Part shown: one piece after another, positions 55,807 to 64,000 of the stretch | Layout of the letters: each line of letters begins with the position of its first letter | Position numbering within the stretch: position 1 is the first letter of the stretch | Assembly: GCF_900637665.1 (NCBI RefSeq) | Contig: NZ_LR134386.1 | Span: 3,836,501-3,900,500 of the forward strand | Source: Chryseobacterium nakagawai | GTDB taxonomy: Bacteria; Bacteroidota; Bacteroidia; Flavobacteriales; Weeksellaceae | Length of the DNA stretch: 64,000 bases | Reading direction: 5' to 3' | Translations under genes and position numbers: made by a program | Notes under the pieces: generated by a model | Told to the model about the DNA's origin: nothing | Seen by the model: the letters and a program-made list of their open reading frames with translations, nothing else | The model's database searches: none

Positions 55807-58800
55807 ACGCCAACATCTCCAACTGAATATTGATGCCCTGCGAATTGCTTTTAAACTGGAAAAGGAGAAACGACAAGCCACCGTAGGCGAAAGACTGCTA
55901 ATGATGCAATACAGCGGATTTGGTGGTCTTAAATTCGTGTTGAACCCCATAGCGAACGAAATAGACATCAATCATTGGAGAAAAACAGAACACGACCTTT
56001 TCCCGATTACGCAGGAACTCCACCAGTTACTCAAAGAAAATTCAGAAGACGAAAAGCAATACCGCAGGTATGTGGATAGTATGAAAAGCTCTGTTCTGAC
56101 GGCTTTTTATACACCGCCACAGGTAATAGATGCGATTTCCGTAACCTTGCGTGAAAGCGGTCTGAACATTGATAAATTCCTCGAACCATCCGCAGGTATC
56201 GGCTCATTCATACAATCCATTTCAGAAAATCGAAAAGCCAGTGTTACTGCCTATGAAAAGGATTTGCTCACAGGCAAGATTTTAAAACAGCTTTATCCCG
56301 AAAGCAATATCCGTATAAGTGGTTTTGAGGAAATTCCTGAAAAGGAACAAAACAGCTATGATGTTATTGCCAGCAATATACCGTTTGGCGATACTTCCGT
56401 TTTCGACCTTTCCTATTCCCGAAACAGGGATAGCGCAAAAGTACAGGCTGCCCGAAGCATACACAATTACTTTTTCCTGAAAGGTGCTGATATGCTCCGT
56501 GAGGGCGGTTTGCTGGCTTATATTACTTCACAGGGCATTCTGAATAGTCCTAAGAATGAACCCATACGCAGGGCGTTGATGCAGGATAATAATTTGGTTT
56601 CGGCTGTTCGCTTACCCAACAACCTGTTTACGGAATATGCAGGTACGGAAGTCGGAAGCGACCTCATTATACTGCAAAAAAATACGGCAAAACAAAATCT
56701 GACCGAAAGGGAAGATCTGTTTTGCCGAAGCAGCCAAACAGAATACAATACACCGGGCAATGCACTCTTTCAGGACAGCACAAGAATTGTGCATACCGAC
56801 CGTAAATTAGATACCGACCCTTACGGGCAACCTGCCCTAATCTATACGCATAAAGGCGGCGTTGAAGGGATTTCCAAAGACCTCAAACAAATGCTTTCCG
56901 AAGATTTTGGCAAGCACCTGAATTTGAATTTATACAAAGGCGAACGGGACGATGAGCCAGTTATCCAAATTCCAGTTGAACCAAATGTTACACCTCCAGT
57001 TATTGAGCCTGTAATCATTCAGCAAAAACCGCAACCTGTACCCACGCCCGTAATCCATCAGGAAAGCCCGCAGGAATTAAAGCAACTAAGCATTTTTGAC
57101 CTGTTTCAAAATATAGACGAGCCTGTAATGGTTCTTGCTCCGCCCAAAAGAACGACAACAACCAAAAGACAAAGCACGAAAAAAAGAAGAGGTACAATAG
57201 GTCGCCAGCCCGACCTGTTCAGTTCGATGCAGCAACCTTATAAACCTCTTATTACTAATAGAGCCACTAATGGAAATACATCAGCCAACGGCAAAAAACA
57301 GGAAGCTATCGGCGACCTGTTTTCAGGTTTGGGTGGGAATGGCCAAGCTGCTCAACCAGCCGTTCCCGATACCATTCCCGAACCTGCTCCGTATAGTGAT
57401 AAACTGCAATCGTTCCACCGTAACAATTGCATTGTGGTGGATAATGGTTGGGTGGGTTATCTGCAAGATGTAGATACATCAGACGGTACGGCAGTATTCC
57501 ACCCCTTGCAGTTACCGACCTCACAGAAAGCAAGAGCCGAAGCGTATATCGGGGTGCGTGATGTTTACCAAGAGCTTTACACCAAAGAGGCACAGCATCA
57601 GACTGAATACAAGGAAGAAAGGGAAAACCTTAACCGTTTATACGATGCCTTTGTTAAAAGATATGGCAACCTCAACAGTGCCGATAATATCAAGCTCATT
57701 AAAACGGATAGTTCCGGTAAGGAAATCCCTTATTTGGAGCGTGTTGTTGGTGGCGTAACCCACAAGGCGGATATATTCAGCCGACCTGTAAGTTTTTCTA
57801 CCGCAACCATAGCAACGGACAATCCCGAAGAAGCATTAGCGGCTTCGCTGAACAAATACGGAAGCGTGGATTTGGACTATATGTCCGAAATCAGCAGTAT
57901 GACCGATGATGCTTTGAAAGCAGCTTTACACGGTCGTATTTTCTACAATCCTCTACAACGGGAATATGAAATATCCGAACGCTGGATTGCTGGCAACGTA
58001 GTGGAGAAAGCCGAGGAGGTACGAACCTACCTCGAACGCAATCCCGATGATATCGAAGCCAAAGCAAGCCTTACGGTTTTGGAAGAAGCCCGACCAAGAC
58101 GTATCGAATTTGAGGAACTCGATTTTAACCTCGGCGAACGCTGGATACCCACTGGCATTTATGCCCGTTTTGCTTCACATCTTTTTGATACGGATGTACT
58201 CGTTCATTACTCTGAAAGCTCTGATGACTTTTCAGTAAAGTGCGAACGTAAGAATTTGCATATATGGGAAAAATACGCTGTCAAAGCAGAAAGCCGGACG
58301 TTTGACGGGATTGCCCTGCTCAAACACGCCCTTGTCAATACCACGCCTGATATTACCAAGAAAATTAAGGTTGACGACCAAGAGGTCAAAGTGCGGGATA
58401 TGGAAGCCATACAAATGGCGAACACCAAGATTGACGAAATCCGTACCGCTTTTACCGAGTGGCTACACGCCCAAAACGATGAGTTTAAAAACAGGCTGAC
58501 CGACCAATACAACGACACTTTTAACTGCTTCGTCCGACCGAACTATGACGGAAGCCATCAGGACTTTCCGGGCTTAGACCGTAAGGCATTGGGCATTGAA
58601 GATTTGTATTCCAGCCAAAAGGACACGGTTTGGATGATAAAGCTGAACAACGGTGCTATCTGCGACCACGAAGTAGGTGCAGGAAAAACGTTGGTTATGT
58701 GTACGGCTGCACAGGAAATGAAGCGTTTGGGACTGGCACACAAACCGATGATTATCGGGCTGAAAAGCAATGTTCACGAAATTGCCGAAGCCTACCGCAC

Positions 58801-61216
58801 TGCTTACCCACACGCTAAAATCCTATTTCCGGGTAAAGAGGATTTTACACCTCAAAAACGCCTACGGATTTTCGGGGATATTAAAAATAACGATTGGGAT
58901 TGTGTAATCCTCACACAAGACCAATTCGGAATGATACCACAATCGCCCGAAATACAAAAGGAAATACTCGAATTAGAATTGGACAGCGTAGAGCGAAACC
59001 TCGATGCATTGCAATCGCAAGGCAAGGAAGTTACCAGAGGTATGCTTGCCGGAGTAATCAAGCGGAAAGAAAACCTCGAAGTCAAACTCAAAACCCTGCA
59101 ACACGATATTGAAAACCGCAAAGATGATGTGGTGGATTTTAAGATGATGGGCATAGACCATTTGTTTGTGGACGAAAGCCACCAATTCAAAAACCTGATG
59201 TTCAACACAAGGCATACAAGGGTTGCCGGCTTGGGCAATGTGGACGGCAGCCAAAAGGCATTGAACCTGCTTTTTGCTATCCGCACCATTCAGGAACGCA
59301 TCAATGCGGATATGGGAGCAACTTTCCTTTCGGGAACGACCATAAGCAACTCATTGACGGAACTATATCTGCTGTTCAAATACCTGCGACCAAGAGCATT
59401 GGAAAAACAAGGCATTCATTCTTTTGATGCGTGGGCAGCTATTTATGCAAGGAAAACGACCGATTATGAATTTTCTGTTGCTAACAACATTGTAGCAAAA
59501 GAACGTTTCCGATACTTTATCAAAGTGCCGGAGCTGGCACAATTCTACTCGGAAATCACGGATTACCGAACGGCAAAAGATATAGGCATTGACCGCCCCA
59601 ATAAGAACGAGGTATTGTATAACATACCGCCTACTCCAGACCAGGAAGAATTTATCAAAAAGCTAATGGAGTTTGCCAAAACAGGAAATGCTACCTTATT
59701 AGGAAGAGAACCTTTATCACAAAGCGAAGAAAAAGCAAAGATGCTTATCGCAACTGACTACGCCCGCAAAATGTCGCTGGACATGCGTATGGTAAGTAGC
59801 AGATATGAAGACCATCCCGATAACAAAGCTTCGCATTGTGCCGCAAACATTGCCAAGTATTACAGCCAATACCACGCACAAAAAGGAACGCAATTCGTTT
59901 TCTCGGATTTAGGTACTTACAAACCGAATGAATGGAATGTGTACTCCGAAATCAAACGCAAGCTCGTGGAAGACCACAATATACCTGCGAATGAAATCCG
60001 TTTTATTCAGGAAGCCAAAACAGACAGGCAACGTAAGGCACTTATCAAGGGAATGAACGACGGTACAATCCGTGTGCTGTTCGGCTCAACGAGTATGCTC
60101 GGAACAGGCGTAAATGCACAGAAAAGGGCTGTTGCCGTTCATCATTTAGATACGCCGTGGCGACCGTCCGACCTTGCCCAGCGTGACGGTCGGGCAGTCC
60201 GCAAGGGCAATGAAATTGCCAAGCACTTCAACAACAATAAAGTAGATGTCATTATTTACGCCGTTGAAAAATCGCTGGATAGCTATAAATTCAACCTGTT
60301 GTTTAACAAACAGCTTTTTATCGACCAATTAAAATCCAATAATCTCGGCAAACGCACCATTGACGAGGGCAGTATGAACGAGAAATCAGGAATGAACTTT
60401 TCGGAATATGTGGCAATCCTGTCGGGAAATACTGACCTGCTGGATAAAGCGAGGGTTGAAAAACAGATTGCCGGATTGGAAAGCGAAAAGCAAGCGTTTA
60501 ACCGTTCCAAGTATAGTGCTAAATCCAAATTGGAAAACTATAAGGAAGAATTTAACGCAGCTCAATCACGCCTGAACCGAATGACAACGGATTGGGATAA
60601 TTTACAACAACGCATACAAAAACGGCAGGACGGCATAGTTTTAAACCCTGTTCAGTTAGACGGCTTATCGTCCAACGCTAATGCAAAACAAATCGGTACA
60701 AAGCTCAATGAAATTGCAGAAAAAGCCCGAACAGGCGGGGATTATCAGGAAATTGGCAGCTTGTACGGCTTTCAGCTTATCGTCAAAACGGAAATGTCGG
60801 AAAAAGACGGCGTAGATATTCGGGTAAACCGATTTTTCATACAGGGAGAGGGTAACATTAAATACAACCACAATTTCGGGGTAATTGCAAAAGACCCCGA
60901 AACCGCCTCTTTAAATTTTTTAAGGGCATTGGAAAAACTGCCGTCGTTTATTAAAAAAGAACAGGACAATATTGCCGAGTTCCAAAAAGATATTCCGATA
61001 CTTCAGGAGGTCGTTAATGGTACGTGGTCAAAGGAAAACCGATTGAGTGAACTCAAAACGGAATTAGCGACTGTTGAGCGTAAGATACAACTATCTATCG
61101 AACCGGAACAAAAACAAGAACCTGCGGAGCAAACCGAAAAAAAGCAAGAAACACCAAAGATTTCAGAAAGTATTATTCGGACAAAAGGCGTTCATCTGCC
61201 ACGAGGGGTATTATAA
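55793..61216 (+). CDS. Giant fused DNA methylase-helicase of conjugative elements
   Basis: An 1807-residue protein with two enzymatic parts. Near residues 130-200 is an N6-adenine methyltransferase-like core ([24 protein letters not shown] in place of NPPF/Y). A proline- and threonine-rich linker follows near 400-520. From about 940 to 1500 is a SF2/Snf2-like helicase: Walker [16 protein letters not shown]-like VDESHQFKN, and motif [16 protein letters not shown] coiled-coil tail follows. Such proteins are backbone genes of Bacteroidota elements and may protect or unwind element DNA. The gene converges with the second rteC, leaving only 4 bp between stops. Confidence 0.9.
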   Translation: MGFNKRQHLQLNIDALRIAFKLEKEKRQATVGERLLMMQYSGFGGLKFVLNPIANEIDINHWRKTEHDLFPITQELHQLLKENSEDEKQYRRYVDSMKSSVLTAFYTPPQVIDAISVTLRESGLNIDKFLEPSAGIGSFIQSISENRKASVTAYEKDLLTGKILKQLYPESNIRISGFEEIPEKEQNSYDVIASNIPFGDTSVFDLSYSRNRDSAKVQAARSIHNYFFLKGADMLREGGLLAYITSQGILNSPKNEPIRRALMQDNNLVSAVRLPNNLFTEYAGTEVGSDLIILQKNTAKQNLTEREDLFCRSSQTEYNTPGNALFQDSTRIVHTDRKLDTDPYGQPALIYTHKGGVEGISKDLKQMLSEDFGKHLNLNLYKGERDDEPVIQIPVEPNVTPPVIEPVIIQQKPQPVPTPVIHQESPQELKQLSIFDLFQNIDEPVMVLAPPKRTTTTKRQSTKKRRGTIGRQPDLFSSMQQPYKPLITNRATNGNTSANGKKQEAIGDLFSGLGGNGQAAQPAVPDTIPEPAPYSDKLQSFHRNNCIVVDNGWVGYLQDVDTSDGTAVFHPLQLPTSQKARAEAYIGVRDVYQELYTKEAQHQTEYKEERENLNRLYDAFVKRYGNLNSADNIKLIKTDSSGKEIPYLERVVGGVTHKADIFSRPVSFSTATIATDNPEEALAASLNKYGSVDLDYMSEISSMTDDALKAALHGRIFYNPLQREYEISERWIAGNVVEKAEEVRTYLERNPDDIEAKASLTVLEEARPRRIEFEELDFNLGERWIPTGIYARFASHLFDTDVLVHYSESSDDFSVKCERKNLHIWEKYAVKAESRTFDGIALLKHALVNTTPDITKKIKVDDQEVKVRDMEAIQMANTKIDEIRTAFTEWLHAQNDEFKNRLTDQYNDTFNCFVRPNYDGSHQDFPGLDRKALGIEDLYSSQKDTVWMIKLNNGAICDHEVGAGKTLVMCTAAQEMKRLGLAHKPMIIGLKSNVHEIAEAYRTAYPHAKILFPGKEDFTPQKRLRIFGDIKNNDWDCVILTQDQFGMIPQSPEIQKEILELELDSVERNLDALQSQGKEVTRGMLAGVIKRKENLEVKLKTLQHDIENRKDDVVDFKMMGIDHLFVDESHQFKNLMFNTRHTRVAGLGNVDGSQKALNLLFAIRTIQERINADMGATFLSGTTISNSLTELYLLFKYLRPRALEKQGIHSFDAWAAIYARKTTDYEFSVANNIVAKERFRYFIKVPELAQFYSEITDYRTAKDIGIDRPNKNEVLYNIPPTPDQEEFIKKLMEFAKTGNATLLGREPLSQSEEKAKMLIATDYARKMSLDMRMVSSRYEDHPDNKASHCAANIAKYYSQYHAQKGTQFVFSDLGTYKPNEWNVYSEIKRKLVEDHNIPANEIRFIQEAKTDRQRKALIKGMNDGTIRVLFGSTSMLGTGVNAQKRAVAVHHLDTPWRPSDLAQRDGRAVRKGNEIAKHFNNNKVDVIIYAVEKSLDSYKFNLLFNKQLFIDQLKSNNLGKRTIDEGSMNEKSGMNFSEYVAILSGNTDLLDKARVEKQIAGLESEKQAFNRSKYSAKSKLENYKEEFNAAQSRLNRMTTDWDNLQQRIQKRQDGIVLNPVQLDGLSSNANAKQIGTKLNEIAEKARTGGDYQEIGSLYGFQLIVKTEMSEKDGVDIRVNRFFIQGEGNIKYNHNFGVIAKDPETASLNFLRALEKLPSFIKKEQDNIAEFQKDIPILQEVVNGTWSKENRLSELKTELATVERKIQLSIEPEQKQEPAEQTEKKQETPKISESIIRTKGVHLPRGVL

Positions 61217-61220
61217 AATA

Positions 61221-62048
61221 TTACCTCTCGTCTTGTTCGTCCATTTTCTTTATCAGAGCTTCACACAGGCTGTCGAGGAATTTGGTACGGTTTATTTTTC
61301 GGGCTTTCAATTCCATAAATGTATGATAGAAATCGCCCAAATCAATATTAAAGGCAGTTTCAAATGTTTTGGCAATCAATTTTATATCGGTATTTCCGTT
61401 GTTGAATACGCCTTGTGCGTAGAGTGCATAAATCAACTCGGTCAATGCCGTTTTACTTCCTGTCCAATGGAGTGAAGAACTATCAGATACCTTTTTATGA
61501 TTGCTATTTAGCTGGTCTTCAAGATAAACTTGTATCAGGTCATTGGCAATTATTTTGGCGACCTTATAATCGTGAGAAGTGCAAAAACGGTGGTCTGCCT
61601 CAAAATAAAACGTATCCAACCACATCCTTATATCGTGTTTTCCACGAATAAAGAAATTTTCATCAAGAAAAGAATTGCCACTACGGTAATACTTGTAAAA
61701 GTCAATATTGTTGTCAAAGAATTTTTTGAGTTTTTTCAATTCTTTGTTAAGAAATTTCTTTATCCGCTTTGCACCATAAGGCTTTTTGCTTTCTATTTTA
61801 TAGATAGCATTGTAATAAATCAGCTTTGAAACAATGACAGGTTTCTGATGTTTGAAAAAATGGATTTCCTCATCAGTATTTTTAAACCCTCGTTTTAAAA
61901 CATACTCCTTTAATTTGGACAGGGTTTGGATAATAAGTTGAATTATGGCTTCAACTCGTTGTATCGAGCAATTATCTGCTTCAATCTCCAATTCGTTGAT
62001 AGCCGTTTCCAGTTTATGTAGTGTTTCATTATAAAATTTATCCAGCAT
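61221..62048 (-). CDS. Second RteC-family protein
   Basis: A 275-residue RteC-like protein related to 47029-47874: EIHFFKHQKPVIVSKLIYYN matches EIDFFKNIKPQILGKLIYYN, and SSLHWTGSKTALTELIYALY matches the C-terminal segment. It is divergent in most other places and lies on the opposite strand. The product may control the two downstream universal stress genes' region or the transfer genes; which is unclear. Its gene lies downstream of the stress genes in the same direction (9-bp gap), so it could be the last gene of their operon. Confidence 0.85.
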   Translation of the reverse strand: MLDKFYNETLHKLETAINELEIEADNCSIQRVEAIIQLIIQTLSKLKEYVLKRGFKNTDEEIHFFKHQKPVIVSKLIYYNAIYKIESKKPYGAKRIKKFLNKELKKLKKFFDNNIDFYKYYRSGNSFLDENFFIRGKHDIRMWLDTFYFEADHRFCTSHDYKVAKIIANDLIQVYLEDQLNSNHKKVSDSSSLHWTGSKTALTELIYALYAQGVFNNGNTDIKLIAKTFETAFNIDLGDFYHTFMELKARKINRTKFLDSLCEALIKKMDEQDER

Positions 62049-62056
62049 AATACCAT

Positions 62057-62887
62057 TTAAAAATCAATTCTTTGATTAGTAGAAATATAAACATAAACTG
62101 CTTTGGGACTTAGCACAGTAAGGGCTTCCACCTGTGTTCTTAGCAAGGTCTGGATTTCATTAGCAGAACTGTTTATCATAGTGAGCACCTGAATATTATA
62201 TTTCTCAATTATCTTCTTTAGCCCGTTCATTATATTTTTGGATAAGAGTATATCCAAACTTAGGTTGGTCTGATTAATCTTATTCAGCCAAGCATCTTTT
62301 TTAGCTACCGCCTCGTTAAACGATTTTTGGGAGTCTGCTATATGTATACAATGCACTAACCTGCCTTTTTTGTTGAAATCAACGGCGAGCTTTTTCAATA
62401 ATTCACATTCTTCACTATGTAGTCGTACATCGAAAGCGATATTGTTTTCTATACTGAAAGTAGCTTTTTCCGGAACGATAATAATCGGCACATTGACTTT
62501 ATAATTCTTCTCTGATATTTCCTGCCTAATTTGTGAATTGGATTTTATTCCGTTGGTGTCATATCCGATTATCAGGAAATCTATCGCGTTGTTCTGTAAA
62601 TAGTTAATGATTGCGTCCGTGAAACTTTCCTTTGTCAGTCCGAAAGAAAGGTTTACTTCCGAAGTATTCTTATAGCTTTTTATCTGTTGATAGAACAGTT
62701 CTATTTCACGTTCTTTCAGCCCTTTTCTGAATTGATTGTTTTGTTCCGGTTCAGCCGTATCTTCCAACACGGTTAGTATATGAACATCTGCATTGAACTG
62801 TTCTGCAAATGCTATTGCATATAAGAAAGTATTGTCTGATGTTGAATAAAAATCAACAGGCAAAAGAATTTTTGGTTTTATTTCCAT
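62057..62887 (-). CDS. Universal stress protein, two-domain
   Basis: A 276-residue protein with two Usp domains. The first starts KILLPVDFYSTSDNTFLYAI and holds the FLIIGYDTNGIKS segment; the second is less conserved. Universal stress proteins bind nucleotides and support survival under stress. It follows the next Usp gene by 10 bp and precedes the RteC gene by 8 bp, so the three form a likely operon. Confidence 0.85.
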   Translation of the reverse strand: MEIKPKILLPVDFYSTSDNTFLYAIAFAEQFNADVHILTVLEDTAEPEQNNQFRKGLKEREIELFYQQIKSYKNTSEVNLSFGLTKESFTDAIINYLQNNAIDFLIIGYDTNGIKSNSQIRQEISEKNYKVNVPIIIVPEKATFSIENNIAFDVRLHSEECELLKKLAVDFNKKGRLVHCIHIADSQKSFNEAVAKKDAWLNKINQTNLSLDILLSKNIMNGLKKIIEKYNIQVLTMINSSANEIQTLLRTQVEALTVLSPKAVYVYISTNQRIDF

Positions 62888-62897
62888 AACAAATGTT

Positions 62898-63758
62898 TTA
62901 TTTATCTTCTACATTATATATCAGCATTGCCGTTTCAGAAAGACGTAGCAGCCTTTTACTATGGTTTATATTGAACAATCTTTTCATAAAGGGTAATTGT
63001 CTATGTATGATGCTTAGGATATTGATATAGTTATCTTCTACATACTTTGTCAAGCCGTCTTCTATATCCGTATCAATAACAATATCCACCTGAACATCAA
63101 GACCCTCAAAATTTGTAAGCCAATGTGCTTTCTTTTGTTGTGCAGCCATAGCTTTTTCTTCTGTATCGACTATGTGTACACATTTTAAAGGTGTCTCTGA
63201 CGGGGAGAGTTTTGTGGCAATCCGCCTGATAATGACACATTCATTTTCAACGAGCATTACCGCAACGGCAAACGCCCCCGTAGAGGTAAAAACGGCTTTT
63301 GCAGGCACTGCCAATATCGGTATATCAAAACCACTGTCAATCAGCCTTACTGCGTGCGAGCCGAACAGTTTTTTGTCTATAGTGTTATTCCCCGACGTAC
63401 CCATTACAATCAGGTCAATTGATTTTTCTACGATATGGCTCTCAATTACATCTTGGAAATAGCCATTTTCAAAATGGAACTCTACGGGAACGTGAAGCTT
63501 ATTGTTGTTATGAGCCAACTGCTCCAATTTTTTTGCTTCTGTCTTAAATTCGTTCCACTCATCATTTTCCAGCGAATCGTTGAACATCTGTGCCAAAGGG
63601 TGTACCCGATAGCGTTCCTCGTCCGTCTTCGGTTCAATAATAGGTGTAATATGCAGAATGTGCAATTCCGAGTTAAAATTATCTGCAAGCGATAGGGCAT
63701 ATAAAAATGCGTTCTTTGCTACTTCTGAAAAATCTGTCAGAAAAAGTATTTTTTTCAT
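62898..63758 (-). CDS. Universal stress protein, two-domain
   Basis: A 286-residue Usp-family protein with the opening KKILFLTDFSEVAKNAFLYA and the ATP-loop-like LIVMGTSGNNTIDKKLFGSH (G-x2-G-x9-G type) near residue 120. The second half is a degenerate Usp fold. It is related to the gene downstream, so the pair arose by duplication. Stress genes of this type are frequent cargo of Bacteroidota elements. Confidence 0.88.
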   Translation of the reverse strand: MKKILFLTDFSEVAKNAFLYALSLADNFNSELHILHITPIIEPKTDEERYRVHPLAQMFNDSLENDEWNEFKTEAKKLEQLAHNNNKLHVPVEFHFENGYFQDVIESHIVEKSIDLIVMGTSGNNTIDKKLFGSHAVRLIDSGFDIPILAVPAKAVFTSTGAFAVAVMLVENECVIIRRIATKLSPSETPLKCVHIVDTEEKAMAAQQKKAHWLTNFEGLDVQVDIVIDTDIEDGLTKYVEDNYINILSIIHRQLPFMKRLFNINHSKRLLRLSETAMLIYNVEDK

Positions 63759-63798
63759 CTGTTTATTTTTATTGTTTTTAATGGTCAGATGGAATTTC

Positions 63799-63850
63799 GC
63801 ATAAGAAAATATTCATTGTTTTGGGTATGGAAATGAATATTTTCTTATGC
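63799..63850. repeat. Perfect 19-bp inverted repeat between cargo genes
   Basis: GCATAAGAAAATATTCATT (63799-63817) and its exact inverse (63832-63850) enclose a 14-nt loop. It lies between the truncated membrane-protein gene and the Usp operon and could end transcription or bind a protein. The minus-strand continuation is not T-rich. Confidence 0.85.
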
Positions 63851-63871
63851 TTCATTTCATAATAATTTGTA

Positions 63872-64000
63872 TTAAGATAAACGATAACCTTTGATTGAAT
63901 TTCCCCGTATCGCTTTGCGGAACAGCACCACCCGTTTGTAGTGGAAACTTCCGTAAGAATGTGTAGCAATAAATATCAGTATAGGGACAATCAGCCAGGT
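63872..64000 (-). CDS. C-terminus of a membrane protein (cut by window edge)
   Basis: A frame open from the right edge to TAA at 63872 gives 42 residues. WLIVPILIFIATHSYG is a membrane helix, followed by a basic tail FHYKRVVLFRKAIRG ending GYRLS. This fits the last helix and cytoplasmic tail of a transporter or other membrane protein upstream of the stress genes. The family cannot be named from this piece. Confidence 0.55.
   Translation of the reverse strand, partial: TWLIVPILIFIATHSYGSFHYKRVVLFRKAIRGNSIKGYRLS

Larger units (their letters stand above)
46700..64000. mobile_element. Left part of a CTnDOT-like integrative conjugative element
   Basis: The backbone order rteC, two small excisionase-like HTH genes, a DUF4099/DUF3945 gene and topB corresponds to the regulatory and excision region of CTnDOT-type elements, where an RteC protein activates an excision operon ending in a topoisomerase-like gene. 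ORF6N, DUF1896 and the methylase-helicase are common accessory backbone genes. G+C is visibly higher in the backbone (48100-53340 and 55300-61200) than in the chromosome, while two inserted blocks (53349-55203 and 61221-63758) are AT-richer. Integrase, mob and tra genes must lie beyond the window. Confidence 0.85.

Noticed and set aside
63778..63969. 63-codon minus-strand frame at the right edge
   Set aside because: It runs through the 19-bp inverted repeat, and the frame ending at 63872 with a membrane helix is the better reading.

Overview
The window comes from a low-G+C member of the Bacteroidota, most like Chryseobacterium (Weeksellaceae). The signs are the -7 box TAnnTTTG upstream of many genes, C-terminal type IX secretion (T9SS) sorting domains, TonB-plug and OMP beta-barrel proteins, LytS/LytR-type two-component pairs, a GG-leader bacteriocin-like peptide, and a CTnDOT-type integrative element with RteC proteins and a topoisomerase. 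No rRNA or tRNA gene and no CRISPR array was seen.

Layout. 1-7200: a truncated AraC-type regulator, the oxidative pentose phosphate operon gnd-zwf-pgl, then small enzymes (PhzF, a P-loop kinase, YdeI). 7385-13170: a TonB-plug/MG2 secreted protein, a serine hydrolase, a lipoprotein, a relic of a second plug-protein gene, a bacteriocin-like peptide, and a REP-associated tyrosine transposase whose 3' end is reiterated in a 74-bp tandem array of hairpins. 13250-20600: an unknown 550-residue protein, a secreted lipoprotein, a GNAT enzyme and two tandem serine hydrolases with TPR tails. 20649-32700: an outer-membrane beta-barrel receptor divergent from a LytS/LytTR pair, metabolic genes, and a second LytS/LytTR pair.

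32879-46352 is a locus of repeat-built exported proteins. Three tandem modules on the minus strand each derive from a beta-helix gene followed by an RCC1-propeller gene. The RCC1 proteins hold 1, 3 and 2 complete seven-blade propellers (7, 21 and 14 repeats), each bracketed by cysteines and ending in the same T9SS sorting domain. The module with one propeller appears to be a collapsed fusion of a beta-helix N-terminus to an RCC1 propeller through 16 consecutive threonines. The modules share terminators, and upstream regions are shared in pairs.

From about 46700 to the right edge lies the left part of an integrative conjugative element: rteC, a control region with paired TTGGCA repeats, two excisionase-like HTH genes, a DUF3945 gene, topB, an ORF6N gene, an inserted AraC/VOC/DUF6265 cargo block, DUF1896, a very large methylase-helicase, a second rteC-like gene and two universal stress proteins. 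Integrase, mobilisation and transfer genes are not in the window. The homology breakpoint between the two beta-helix leaders places the left end of the element near 46699 and implies that it displaced the promoter of the first module.
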